Assembly (NCBI GenBank): GCA_964432115.1
Contig: CAYSMC010000036.1
Span: forward strand, 1-24,519
Direction: 5' to 3'
Source: JAAZKO01 sp964432115
GTDB lineage: Bacteria; Patescibacteriota; Microgenomatia; UBA1400; PJMF01
Length of the DNA stretch: 24,519 nucleotides
Of this stretch, positions 6,943 to 14,765 are shown piece after piece. The notes beneath the pieces were generated by a model. The model had not been told where the DNA came from. It saw only the letters and a list, made by a program, of their open reading frames with translations, and made no database searches. Position 1 is the first letter of the stretch; every line of letters begins with the position of its first letter. The position numbers were made by a program, and so were the translations under genes.

Positions 6943-7075
6943 ATCTAGTTCAATGCTCTATGGGGATGTAATAAAGCCGAGAGCTTTTACATCTGCATAG
7001 AATAGGTCAAATAGCTTGATCAGATCGGAGATAATCTGGTTCGGTTTCCAAAGGTGTTGGGTCACAAACATCTTA
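6928..7075. other. Structured intergenic segment, possible non-coding RNA
   Basis: A gene-free stretch between the cupin gene and the leader promoter. AGATGTTTGT (6930-6939) pairs perfectly with ACAAACATCT (7064-7073). Between them lie a long hairpin (CTATG ... CATAG enclosing GATGTAA/TTACATC and AAGC/GCTT, about 6958-7000) and three shorter ones (TCAA/TTGA, CAGAT/ATCTG, CCAA/TTGG). The outer stem begins about 10 nt after a plus-strand extended -10 (TGATATTAT, 6910-6918). No clear U-tract ends it in either direction, and I do not recognise a known RNA family. It may be only a multibranched accident. Confidence 0.35.
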
Positions 7076-7079
7076 AAAT

Positions 7080-7469
7080 TTAGTGTTCGTCCGCATAATC
7101 AGGATCACTGAGCGCATCTGCTTTAGTTGGATGAATTTTTTCCTCAGGATGCTCTGGAGGAGCATAGACCGTATACAGTTGTAGTGCCTCTGTTTTAGAA
7201 GTGTTAATCACATTGTGTCTTTGACCTGCGGGAATTACGATGGCTACACCATCAGCTAAATCATAAGTGCTGTCACCAATTATCGCTTGACCAATGCCTT
7301 TTTCTACTCGAATAAATTGATCATGATCATCATGAGTCTCCATACCGATATCATCTCCTGGAGCAATTGACATCACTACTAATTGGGTTAGGGGAGCAGT
7401 GTAAAGAACTTCTCGAAAATTCTGATTTTGCAAAGTTTTCTCTTCTAAATTAATGCTATAACCTGACAT
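7080..7469 (-). CDS. Small single-domain cupin protein
   Basis: A 129-residue cupin with both conserved motifs. Motif 1 is METHDDHDQFIRVEKGIG (metal-binding His residues and Glu). Motif 2 is GVAIVIPAGQRHNVIN, matching the G-x5-P-x-G-x2-H-x3-N pattern. The protein is therefore probably a small metal-binding beta-barrel. Cupins of this size range from sugar isomerases to dioxygenases and sensors, so the activity cannot be named. The start has a Shine-Dalgarno AGAAAGGA 4 nt before ATG 7469, and an extended -10 (TGTTACACT on the minus strand, 7505-7513) lies in the 63-bp gap after gpmI, so it may be expressed on its own. Confidence 0.85.
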   Translation of the reverse strand: MSGYSINLEEKTLQNQNFREVLYTAPLTQLVVMSIAPGDDIGMETHDDHDQFIRVEKGIGQAIIGDSTYDLADGVAIVIPAGQRHNVINTSKTEALQLYTVYAPPEHPEEKIHPTKADALSDPDYADEH

Positions 7470-7504
7470 AAAATCCTTTCTGTGATTTTTGTATTGCTAT
7501 GAAT

Positions 7505-7513
7505 AGTGTAACA
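7505..7513 (-). promoter_or_regulatory. Extended -10 element before the cupin gene
   Basis: Minus strand TGT-TACACT; the transcript would have a leader of about 25-30 nt that includes the Shine-Dalgarno AGAAAGGA. No clear -35 box. Confidence 0.4.
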
Positions 7514-7532
7514 CAGCTAATAATTTAAATTT

Positions 7533-9035
7533 TTAAACTAGACTTTGACCAGTCATTTCTTGCGGTTGAGGTAGAGCTAATAGTTTTAGAATGGTCGGAG
7601 CAATATCAGCCATAATTCCGTCTTGTCTGTTTAACCGACCATCATTGAGTAAAACAAATGGTACTGGATTAGTGCTGTGTTCGGTCACTACATCGCCATT
7701 ATCATTAAGCATTTGTTCACAATTACCGTGATCAGCGGTGACAATTAACAAATAATTCTGTTCTTTGGCTGCTTGTTCAATTTTACCCAAAGCTTGATCC
7801 ACAGTTTCTACTGCCTTAACGGCCGCTTGAATGTCGCCAGTGTGTCCCACCATATCGCCATTACACAGATTGGCAAAAATTACCAGATGTTCACCTTTGT
7901 GCATTGTTTCAACTATTTTATCGGCTATTTCTAATGCCTTCATTTCCGGTTTTTCTGCGTGGCTTTCTACCTTATTGCTATCAAACATAAACCGTTCTTC
8001 CAGCGGATAAGGCTCTTCACGTTTGCAATTCATAAAAAAAGTTAAATGAGCAAATTTTTCGGTTTCAGTGACACGAAATTGCTTGATTTTGTTTTCTGCT
8101 AAAACCTCTCCCAAGGTGCGCTCTATTTTTTCTGGACCATAGGCCACCGCCACTGGATATTTGTCGCTATATAGAGTCATTGTAACAAAAAAAATATTCT
8201 TTGGACCCTTCTCTAAAAATCGCTCGGTTAATTGGCGTGGCCTGTCATTACGAAAATTAGCAAAAATTAAACTATCGCCGCTCTTCACTTTTGCTTCTTG
8301 CTCGTCTTTTACTTTGATAGTGCAGGGGACAATAAATTCATCACCTTTACCATTTTTATAAGAATCTTTGACAGCTTCCTGAGCAGTAGCGAATTGAGGA
8401 GCCTGACGATCTTTGATAGCACTATAAGCTAAATCTGTTCGCTCCCAATTATGATCACGGTCCATGGCAAAATAGCGACCAGAAATAGTAGCTAACTCTG
8501 CCCCTGTTTCCTGACAAATCTTATCAAGTTTTTCAAAACTAGCTAAACAACTTTGTGGAGCTGTATCTCGTCCATCAGTCATGGCATGGACATAAACTTT
8601 TTCCACCCCAAACGTAGCCGCCTCTTTAATTAGGGCAAAAATATGATCCTGATGTGAATGGACTCCGCCGGAACTTAATAAACCCATAATATGCAACGCT
8701 GTAGCGTTATCTTTAGCTTTGGCAAAAGCTTCTCTGATAGCTGGAGCAGCATGAAATTGACCCTGAGCTGCTGTTTTATTTAATTTAACCAAGTCTTGAT
8801 AAATTACTCGACCCGAACCAATCGCAGCATGATTAATTTCACTATTACCCATCTGACCAGTTGGCAAACCCACTGCTTCACCCGAACAAGCTAACAAAGC
8901 TTGAGGGTTTTCGGCCCACATTTTATCCCAATTGGGAGTATTAGCTAAACTAATAGCATTACCCGGATAAGCCCGGTAATGACCCCAACCATCAAGAATA
9001 ATTAAAGCTAACTTCTTTTGAAAACTTTCAGACAT
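7533..9035 (-). CDS. gpmI: 2,3-bisphosphoglycerate-independent phosphoglycerate mutase
   Basis: GpmI interconverts 3- and 2-phosphoglycerate using two Mn ions and a phosphoserine intermediate. The N-terminal metal site is LALIILDGWGHY, and the catalytic serine is in QMGNSEINHAAIGSGR. That segment usually reads GNSEVGHLNIGAGR, so Gly-His-Leu-Asn has become Asn-His-Ala-Ala. Further family blocks are HAMTDGRDTAP, GRYFAMDRDHNWERT, FANFRNDRPRQLT, VTETEKFAHLTFFMN, and the alkaline-phosphatase-like metal sites NGDMVGHTGD and TADHGNCE. I chose ATG 9035 (500 residues, normal length) with AAAAGGA 3-4 nt upstream; the longer frame runs back into eno. It follows eno after 61 bp that contain a hairpin. 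Confidence 0.95.
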   Translation of the reverse strand: MSESFQKKLALIILDGWGHYRAYPGNAISLANTPNWDKMWAENPQALLACSGEAVGLPTGQMGNSEINHAAIGSGRVIYQDLVKLNKTAAQGQFHAAPAIREAFAKAKDNATALHIMGLLSSGGVHSHQDHIFALIKEAATFGVEKVYVHAMTDGRDTAPQSCLASFEKLDKICQETGAELATISGRYFAMDRDHNWERTDLAYSAIKDRQAPQFATAQEAVKDSYKNGKGDEFIVPCTIKVKDEQEAKVKSGDSLIFANFRNDRPRQLTERFLEKGPKNIFFVTMTLYSDKYPVAVAYGPEKIERTLGEVLAENKIKQFRVTETEKFAHLTFFMNCKREEPYPLEERFMFDSNKVESHAEKPEMKALEIADKIVETMHKGEHLVIFANLCNGDMVGHTGDIQAAVKAVETVDQALGKIEQAAKEQNYLLIVTADHGNCEQMLNDNGDVVTEHSTNPVPFVLLNDGRLNRQDGIMADIAPTILKLLALPQPQEMTGQSLV

Positions 9036-9064
9036 AAATCCTTTTAAAATAATTTGTTTAACAA

Positions 9065-9085
9065 AGAGGGGCACATAGCCCCTCT
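9065..9085 (-). terminator. Hairpin between eno and gpmI (attenuator or mRNA end)
   Basis: AGAGGGGC (minus strand 9078-9085), loop TATGT and GCCCCTCT (9065-9072) form a GC-rich 8-bp stem, followed on the minus strand by TTGTT, a weak U-rich tail. It may reduce read-through from eno into gpmI or protect the eno 3' end. The plus strand has no T tract. Confidence 0.55.
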
Positions 9086-9096
9086 CAATAAACCTA

Positions 9097-10395
9097 CTAT
9101 TTTTGAAAAGGAAACTTGGCAATTTTGGCTCGATCTCCCAATTCTCGCTCAATCATCATCAATCGATTGTATTTGGCCACTCGCTCACTGCGACACATTG
9201 AACCAGTTTTGATTTGACCAGTGCCAGCACCAACTACAAAATCTGCAATAAAGGTGTCTTCGGTTTCTCCACTGCGATGTGAAACGACACAAGTCCAACC
9301 AGCACTCTGAGCTAATTTAATCGCTTGAATAGTTTCACTGACACTCCCGATTTGATTAAGTTTAATTAGTACTGAATTAACCGCTTTTTTATCAATAGCT
9401 TTTTGAATTCTTTCAAGATTAGTGACTAACAAGTCATCACCCATAATTTGAATTTTTTGCCCCAACGCTGCGGTTAATTGAGTAAAGCCCACCCAATCGT
9501 CTTCAGCTAAACCATCTTCTATAGAAACAATGGGGTATTGTTCAACCCATTCTTGGTATTTTTTAACTATTTCGCTGCTTGTTAATTTTTTATTTTCAGT
9601 TTTCAAATCATAGTATCCGGTTTCACCCTCACCCTCATAAAATTCGCTAGCAGCCGGATCAAGAGCAATAAAAACTTCTTCTCCAGGTTTGTAACCGGCC
9701 ATTTCAATGGCTTGGACAATTAATTGCAAAGGCGCTTCATTGGTTCCGAGTGGGGGAGCATAACCACCCTCATCACCAACAGTTTTTTGCCAGCCTTTTT
9801 TTTGAATAATTTTACCTAAATGATGAAAAATTTCTGCATTCCAGCGAACAGCTTCAACTACGCTTCCAGCCGCAAGAGGAAAAACCATAAATTCCTGCAT
9901 ATCCGCACTACCAATAGCATGTTTGCCACCATTAAGTACGTTTGACATGGGAATTGGCATGATAAATTTTTCACTATTATTAGCAAACAGTTTGGCTATG
10001 TAAGCATAAAGGGGCATTTGGCTACTAATAGCTGCTGCTTTGACACAAGCCATTGACACTGCCAAGATGGCATTGGCTCCTAGCTTTTGTTTTCCCTGAG
10101 TGCCATCTAAATCAAGCATAATTTGATCAATCCCTTCTTGTTCTGTGACCTTGTGTCCAATCAATTTTGGAGCAATTATATCGTTGATATTTGCAACGGC
10201 TTTAAGCACTCCTTTACCTAAATAGCGACTAGAGTCTTCATCACGCAATTCCAAGGCTTCATAAGCACCAGTTGATGCTCCAGAAGGAACTGCAGAAAAA
10301 ACTTCAGTACCGTCCTCAAGTTTTAGAGTTACGGCAACTGTAGGATTACCTCTGGAATCCAATATTTCTTGAGCTATGATTGATTTAATAAACAT
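9097..10395 (-). CDS. eno: Enolase
   Basis: Enolase converts 2-phosphoglycerate to phosphoenolpyruvate. The 432-residue protein is full length. It begins with IIAQEILDSRGNPTVAVTL and has SGASTGAYEALELRD. The catalytic region NVLNGGKHAIGSADMQEFMVFP carries the usual NGG-H-x9-QEFM block, and WQKTVGDEGGYAPPLG holds the catalytic Glu. Metal ligands lie in ALDPAASEFY, SIEDGLAEDDW and GDDLLVTN. The lysine base is in SVLIKLNQIGSVSETIQAI, and the phosphate loop is VVSHRSGETEDTFIAD. A Shine-Dalgarno GAAAGGG precedes ATG 10395. tRNA-Cys lies 28 bp upstream on the same strand and may be co-transcribed. gpmI follows downstream, giving two consecutive glycolytic steps. Confidence 0.97.
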   Translation of the reverse strand: MFIKSIIAQEILDSRGNPTVAVTLKLEDGTEVFSAVPSGASTGAYEALELRDEDSSRYLGKGVLKAVANINDIIAPKLIGHKVTEQEGIDQIMLDLDGTQGKQKLGANAILAVSMACVKAAAISSQMPLYAYIAKLFANNSEKFIMPIPMSNVLNGGKHAIGSADMQEFMVFPLAAGSVVEAVRWNAEIFHHLGKIIQKKGWQKTVGDEGGYAPPLGTNEAPLQLIVQAIEMAGYKPGEEVFIALDPAASEFYEGEGETGYYDLKTENKKLTSSEIVKKYQEWVEQYPIVSIEDGLAEDDWVGFTQLTAALGQKIQIMGDDLLVTNLERIQKAIDKKAVNSVLIKLNQIGSVSETIQAIKLAQSAGWTCVVSHRSGETEDTFIADFVVGAGTGQIKTGSMCRSERVAKYNRLMMIERELGDRAKIAKFPFQK

Positions 10396-10423
10396 TTAAC
10401 CCTTTCTATTTTTTTAATTATTG

Positions 10424-10497
10424 AGGTGCGGGCGGGATTCGAACCCGCGAACGGAGGTTTTGCAGACCTCGCCATTGGACCACTCTGGTACCGCACC
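10424..10497 (-). tRNA. tRNA-Cys (anticodon GCA)
   Basis: The acceptor GGTGCGG (10491-10497) pairs with CCGCACC (10425-10431). The anticodon stem GAGGT/ACCTC encloses CTGCAAA (anticodon GCA), and the T-arm is CGGG-TTCGAAT-CCCG. The discriminator is T (U in RNA), as in other tRNA-Cys. The next encoded bases are CAA, so CCA is not encoded. Confidence 0.95.
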
Positions 10498-10510
10498 CTT
10501 TTACATAGCT

Positions 10511-10538
10511 ATTTTAATCTAATTGTAGTGAAAGTGAA
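10511..10538 (-). promoter_or_regulatory. Promoter of tRNA-Cys (and possibly eno)
   Basis: Minus strand -35 TTCACT (10533-10538), 16-bp spacer, -10 TAAAAT (10511-10516), about 14 nt before the mature tRNA 5' end. It diverges from the miaB promoter. Confidence 0.4.
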
Positions 10539-10576
10539 GGGGAGAGACAAGAAACCAAGGGCGAAAATCAATAAGG

Positions 10577-10585
10577 TGTTAGAAT
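10577..10585 (+). promoter_or_regulatory. Extended -10 of miaB
   Basis: TGT-TAGAAT, with TAGAAT at 10580-10585, lies 12 nt before ATG 10598. No good -35, which fits an extended -10 promoter. The transcript leader would be about 6 nt. Confidence 0.55.
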
Positions 10586-10597
10586 AAGAGCAGTTAC

Positions 10598-11749
10598 ATG
10601 TCAAAAAAATATTATATTAAAGTCTATGGTTGTCAGGCCAATAAAAGTGATGCTGAACGCATGGCGGCTCTGTTTGAAGAAGAAAGTTTTATTGAAAGCG
10701 ATACCTGGCAAGATTGTCAAAAATTAGCGGTCGTAACTTGTAGCGTCAGAGAAAGAGCAGAACAAAGGGCAAGGGCTTTTTTATTAAAAGTAGCTAAATA
10801 TTATCAAGATAAACACAAAGCTAAACCTGAAATTATTTTTTCCGGCTGCATGATTCATCATGGTCAAGAATATTTGAAAAAAATCCTACCGATGATTGAT
10901 CAAATCATTCCTAGTAATCAAATGGCTTTTTTAAAAAAAGCTAAACGCAAAGATAAACTCCATGCCTTTGTACCTATTTCCGTCGGTTGCAACTCGTTTT
11001 GTACTTACTGCATCGTTCCTTATGCTCGAGGAAGGGAAAAATCGCGTCCATTTAGCGACATTATGGAGGAGGTGAGTGATCTGGTTAAACAAGGTTACCA
11101 AGAAATCACTTTGATTGGTCAAAACGTTAATTCCTGGGGACTAGAAAAAGTTGGTGTAGCCAATCGCAAAAAGCTGTTGCGCTCTGCACTTAAAAGAGAA
11201 AACTTACCTAGTAATCAGTCTCAATATTCAACTCCCACAGGAATCCCCCCATTTGTTGAACTTATTAGAACTATTTCTCAAATCAAAGAAATCAAAATTT
11301 TACGCTTTATGAGTAGTAATCCTTGGGATTTTCATGATCAATTGATTGAGGAAATCGCTAACAATCCTAAATTAGATCGCTTTATTCATTTACCAGTTCA
11401 GTCGGGTAGCAATAGCGTTTTATATCGAATGAATCGCGGCTATAGCCGTGAAGATTACTTAAATTTAGTTAAAAAACTGCGTCAAGCCGCACCCGACGTA
11501 ATATTGGGCACCGATCTAATTGTTGGTTTTCCAGGTGAAACTGAAGAGGAATTTGCTGACACAGTCGATTTAGCCAAACAAGTTGATTGGCACGTTGGCT
11601 TTGTTAACATTTATTCACCTCGACCAGGCACCAGCGCTGAACGACTTTATCCAGATGATATTCCTCACGCGGTCAAAAAACGACGCTGGCAAATTCTTGA
11701 TCAATTAATCAATAAAAAAAACCTTAATCAAAGACCAAAAGTAGTCTAA
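10598..11749 (+). CDS. miaB: tRNA-2-methylthio-N6-dimethylallyladenosine synthase MiaB, lacking the TRAM domain
   Basis: MiaB adds a methylthio group to i6A37 of tRNAs using radical SAM chemistry. The N-terminal UPF0004 domain keeps the three Cys ligands of the auxiliary cluster (YGCQANKSD; VVTCSVRERAEQ; FSGCMIHH). The radical SAM motif is GCNSFCTYCIVPYARG, followed by ITLIGQNVNSWG. SSNPWDF, HLPVQSGSNSVLYRMNRGY, GTDLIVGFPGETEEEF and YSPRPGTSAERL complete the barrel. At 383 residues it ends right after the barrel (NLNQRPKVV), about 60 residues short of typical MiaB, and the usual tRNA-binding TRAM domain is absent. A charged insertion lies after the QNVNSWG motif. Its TAA is followed directly by the miaA ATG, so the two are translated from one message. 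MiaB is preferred over MtaB or RimO because of this partner. Confidence 0.92.
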   Translation: MSKKYYIKVYGCQANKSDAERMAALFEEESFIESDTWQDCQKLAVVTCSVRERAEQRARAFLLKVAKYYQDKHKAKPEIIFSGCMIHHGQEYLKKILPMIDQIIPSNQMAFLKKAKRKDKLHAFVPISVGCNSFCTYCIVPYARGREKSRPFSDIMEEVSDLVKQGYQEITLIGQNVNSWGLEKVGVANRKKLLRSALKRENLPSNQSQYSTPTGIPPFVELIRTISQIKEIKILRFMSSNPWDFHDQLIEEIANNPKLDRFIHLPVQSGSNSVLYRMNRGYSREDYLNLVKKLRQAAPDVILGTDLIVGFPGETEEEFADTVDLAKQVDWHVGFVNIYSPRPGTSAERLYPDDIPHAVKKRRWQILDQLINKKNLNQRPKVV

Positions 11750-12730
11750 ATGTCAAAAAAATCACTAAGAAAACCAATCATTGCCATTACTGGAGGAACT
11801 GCTACTGGAAAAAGCCAACTAGCACTAGCACTGGCTGAACAAGTAATTAAAGACAATCATGCCCAGCGAGTTTTTCTCTTATCTGTTGATTCGCGGCAAG
11901 TTTACCAAGGTCTGGAAATTTTAACAGCAGCTGATGTTCCTCATGCCTGGCAAATAGTTAAAACCAAACCCTACCGCTACTTCGCTCATCCACAACTTGC
12001 TATTAGCCTTCATGGAGTTAGTATTGTTCCCATTTGGCAAGAATGGTCGCCCGCCCATTTTTATAAACTTTATTTGCATATTCAACAACAATTAAATGAG
12101 GATGATTTGTTAATTTTAGTCGGCGGCACTGGTTTTTATCATAAACAAATTAGCCAACCAGCAACCACCTTAACTATTCCACCCAACACAATTCTGCGCC
12201 AGCAATTGAGCAAAAAATCTCTGGGTTTCCTTCAGGAACAGCTTAAACAATTGGATTTAGAAAAATTTGAATCGATGAATCAATCAGACTCACAAAATCC
12301 TCGCAGATTAATCCGAGCGATTGAGGTGGCCCAAATTGACATGGGAAAACAAACAAAACCAACAAATATCAAGCAAGTTGAAGATAACATGATTAATATT
12401 CACTTAACTCTCAGTCCCCAACAGCAACAAGCACAAATTAAAAGACGAGTGGCAGAACGTTTCAAACATGCTATTCATGAGGTTAGAGCTTGTCTGCAGC
12501 AATTTAAATTAAGCCCAGAATTACCAGCCGCCAGCAGTCTTGGCTTCAAAGAAATATACCAACATCTCGATCATCAACTCAATAGCAAGCAAGCTCTATT
12601 AGCCTGGCAAAGGGCAGAGATTCAATATAGCAAACGCCAAACCACCTGGTGGAAAAAAGTGCCTGGATTAAATCAGGTGGTGGCCGATGATCCTCAACTT
12701 TTAACCAAAGCTCTTCAGCTTGTGCTATAG
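11750..12730 (+). CDS. miaA: tRNA dimethylallyltransferase MiaA, divergent
   Basis: MiaA transfers the dimethylallyl group from DMAPP to A37 of UNN-reading tRNAs, the substrate step for MiaB. Seen: P-loop ITGGTATGKSQLALALA (usually GPTASGKT), LLSVDSRQVYQGLEILTA (the DSxQVY motif), LILVGGTGFYHKQI, and NPRRLIRAIEVAQ with the RRxxRAxE signature. Near the end are SLGFKEIYQHL and YSKRQTTWWKK (usually RQ-x-TWF). The length of 326 residues matches the family. The helical insertion domain is weakly conserved. It starts on the base after miaB stops. Orthology is well supported by the neighbour and the motifs. Confidence 0.92.
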   Translation: MSKKSLRKPIIAITGGTATGKSQLALALAEQVIKDNHAQRVFLLSVDSRQVYQGLEILTAADVPHAWQIVKTKPYRYFAHPQLAISLHGVSIVPIWQEWSPAHFYKLYLHIQQQLNEDDLLILVGGTGFYHKQISQPATTLTIPPNTILRQQLSKKSLGFLQEQLKQLDLEKFESMNQSDSQNPRRLIRAIEVAQIDMGKQTKPTNIKQVEDNMINIHLTLSPQQQQAQIKRRVAERFKHAIHEVRACLQQFKLSPELPAASSLGFKEIYQHLDHQLNSKQALLAWQRAEIQYSKRQTTWWKKVPGLNQVVADDPQLLTKALQLVL

Positions 12731-12731
12731 T
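12723..12731 (+). promoter_or_regulatory. Extended -10 of the permease gene, inside the miaA 3' end
   Basis: TGC-TATAGT, with TATAGT at 12726-12731, lies 9 nt before ATG 12741. A possible -35 TTAACC is at 12701-12706. The leader would be about 3 nt. Confidence 0.5.
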
Positions 12732-12740
12732 ATTATTACT

Positions 12741-13766
12741 ATGGCAAAAGCTCAAAAAGATGAATTATTAGTTAAAATTTCACCATCAATTGTTATTTTT
12801 ATTGTTCTTTTTCTTGCTAGCATTTGGTTTGTTGAAAAAATTAAAGATGTCTTATTTATTACTTTTATTGCTTATATTATTAGTGTTGGCTTAAACAAAT
12901 CCATTAATAAAATTCAAGATAAATTTCACTGGAAAAGGGCAAGCAGTAGTATTCTGGTTTATTCTTTGTTTGCCATTATTGTTGGCATTTTTTTAGCGCT
13001 TATTATTCCCCCTTTGGCTAGAGAATTTTCGGTAATGGTGAGTACACTAAAATTACCTCCCGAAATTGATAGAATGTTTGATACATTTGAACTCAGCTTG
13101 CAAGACATTAGTCAATTCACTACTCAGTGGAGTGGATCTCTATCTACCGCTATTAACGTTATCAGCTCAACTTTCTCGGGAGTGCTTACAATAATTATGA
13201 CTCTAGTCATTTCTCTTTATATGTCAATCGAAAAAGGACAAGTAGTTAGAGATTTTTCCTGGATCACCCAGGATAATAAAAAAATCAAACAATTTAAGGA
13301 AGCAAATCAAGAAATAAATATCTTACTTGGCAACTGGATTCGAGGAGAATTTATAACCATGACAATTGTAGGTATTTTAGTGTTTGTCGGCACAGCCCTA
13401 ATCGGCTTACCCTATCCTTTACCCCTAGCTCTTTTGGCAGCAATATTGGAATTTATTCCCAATATTGGACCCACCATCTCTGCCATCCCAGCAATTATCA
13501 TCGCTTTAATTACTTTGGGTTGGCCAGGAGCAATTATTACCACAGCTTTATACGTAATCATCCAACAACTTGAAAACAACCTAATTGTTCCAAGAGTCAT
13601 GCAGAGAAATATTAATGTTAGTGGTTTAACAATCATTTTAGGTATCTTAATTGGTGGTACTATCTTCGGAGTAGCAGGAGCGCTATTGGCTATTCCTAGC
13701 ATTATCGTTTTAAAAACAATTTTTGAAACTTGGGTTAAGTACAAACCAAAGGGAGATTTGATTTGA
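12741..13766 (+). CDS. PerM / AI-2E transporter family permease
   Basis: This is a membrane protein of the AI-2E exporter/PerM superfamily (PF01594), with proposed roles in small-molecule export or ion exchange. It is about 341 residues with two N-terminal helices (IVIFIVLFLASIWFV; VLFITFIAYIISVGLN), a third at LVYSLFAIIVGIFLALIIPP, a soluble amphipathic segment (SVMVSTLKLPPEIDRMF), and then the conserved C-terminal membrane block. That block includes LLGNWIRGEFITMTIVGILVFVGTALIGLPYPLPLALLAAILEFIPNIGPTI and QQLENNLIVPRVM, the family's most conserved signatures. I chose ATG 12741 because it lies 9 nt after an extended -10; the longer frame overlaps miaA. Confidence 0.9.
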   Translation: MAKAQKDELLVKISPSIVIFIVLFLASIWFVEKIKDVLFITFIAYIISVGLNKSINKIQDKFHWKRASSSILVYSLFAIIVGIFLALIIPPLAREFSVMVSTLKLPPEIDRMFDTFELSLQDISQFTTQWSGSLSTAINVISSTFSGVLTIIMTLVISLYMSIEKGQVVRDFSWITQDNKKIKQFKEANQEINILLGNWIRGEFITMTIVGILVFVGTALIGLPYPLPLALLAAILEFIPNIGPTISAIPAIIIALITLGWPGAIITTALYVIIQQLENNLIVPRVMQRNINVSGLTIILGILIGGTIFGVAGALLAIPSIIVLKTIFETWVKYKPKGDLI

Positions 13767-13777
13767 TTCTTCATTGT

Positions 13778-13983
13778 GAAGTTTGTTTTGTGAGCGGGTA
13801 ATGATACGGTGCTCGAACCTATTTAGCCTGGACGACTGTATCAAACAATGTCTACTTCAACCAGACTTACCGTTTATTTCTTTTATCAAAATCGGCTTAC
13901 GGTACTACATTAATCATGAGCTAATTGTACAACTTAATGAGTTAAAAGTTTATTTAGGTATAAAAAGTCTTAAATCGTGCTAG
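13778..13983 (+). repeat. Dispersed repeat family C, copy 1, with a small open frame
   Basis: It starts with GAAGTTTGTTTT, also present at copy 4. Then comes the highly conserved core from GCGGGTAA to GCCTGGACGACTGTATCAAA (13794-13845), including GCTCGAACCTAT (13811-13822) shared with the tRNA-Val gene. Downstream the frame continues to TAG at 13983, encoding about 60 residues with NLFSLDDCIK and ELIVQLNELKVYLGI. A start could be ATG 13800. Other copies keep this frame despite many base changes, so the downstream part behaves like a coding remnant, while the core is conserved at DNA level. Confidence 0.7.
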
Positions 13984-13990
13984 ATCAGGC

Positions 13991-14713
13991 TTATGCATCA
14001 AGCACAACTCCTTTATGAGTAAAAAACCTCTCAAAGTTTCTGAAACTAATTTCGGCGTATTTTTGTGATACTCCATAGTATCCAGACGGATTGTGTAAGT
14101 AAAACATTTTACTATCAAAGTCATAACCGACGACTAATACGAGATGTCCTCTTTTTGTTAATGGTGGTGTATTTGGTTCTCGTATTTGCGGATTAACAGA
14201 AGCGATCACAAACTGATCGTAATCAAGAGCGCGAATGATATCTGTCTTTGTCATTGGTGAAACTATTCTGCCTTCCACACCAAACTCTTTTTTTATAAAC
14301 TTTAGGAAAGGTGCATAGAACAAGCCGTCGTAGTAATTTCTGAAATCATTGTTGATCTTTGCATCGCTATTAACAACATATCCGCCATATTTAAAACATT
14401 TTTTTCCTAACTCCACGAGTGAGTTCTGCTTTAAATCTCTGCTAGCTAAAACCATTTTTAAACATGCCATTCCACACCCATTCCATGCCCAAATTACATA
14501 CTCTTCTTTTGTTTTGGCACCAGACTCTTTCCACTTAGGATCATTTCGTAGATCACTACTTCCACTAATGAAGTTCTTAACAATCTTTTCCGAAGCAAAT
14601 TGTAAATAATAAGGAATGTCGATTTTTACTCGAATTTTTTCAGGCTTATAATAAGCTCCCCGCAATTTTCTAAAGGATAGAAGAATCTTGTAAAAAAACC
14701 TTTTTATAAACAT
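13991..14713 (-). CDS. C39-like (papain-fold) cysteine peptidase family protein
   Basis: A 240-residue protein resembling the peptidase C39-like (PF13529-type) family. The nucleophile region is WAWNGCGMACLKMVLAS (about residues 74-90). The His region is KRGHLVLVVGYDFDSKMFYLHNPSG near residues 190-213. The position that is usually Asp (NDP) in this family reads HNPSG here, so the third catalytic residue is Asn or shifted. A basic N-terminal helix (FIKRFFYKILLSFRKLRG) could associate with the membrane, but there is no clear signal peptide. It sits between two copies of repeat C and has no partner transporter, so a bacteriocin-processing role is not supported. Cell-wall or effector-type proteolysis is conceivable but unproven. 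Confidence 0.7.
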   Translation of the reverse strand: MFIKRFFYKILLSFRKLRGAYYKPEKIRVKIDIPYYLQFASEKIVKNFISGSSDLRNDPKWKESGAKTKEEYVIWAWNGCGMACLKMVLASRDLKQNSLVELGKKCFKYGGYVVNSDAKINNDFRNYYDGLFYAPFLKFIKKEFGVEGRIVSPMTKTDIIRALDYDQFVIASVNPQIREPNTPPLTKRGHLVLVVGYDFDSKMFYLHNPSGYYGVSQKYAEISFRNFERFFTHKGVVLDA

Positions 14714-14765
14714 CTTGTTAGTTTATGTAATTTCCTAGTAACTTTCTGTTTATTCTGTCACTTTA

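Noticed and set aside
6810..6971. A 53-codon plus-strand frame beginning ATG CTA AAT, with GGAGG 11 nt upstream, antisense to the leader peptide.
   Set aside because: The GGAGG belongs to the terminator hairpin, spacing is long, and the frame overlaps RNA structures better explained by the minus-strand attenuator.
9036..9152. 39-residue N-terminal extension of the phosphoglycerate mutase.
   Set aside because: It overlaps eno and the inter-gene hairpin; ATG 9035 has a Shine-Dalgarno sequence and normal family length.
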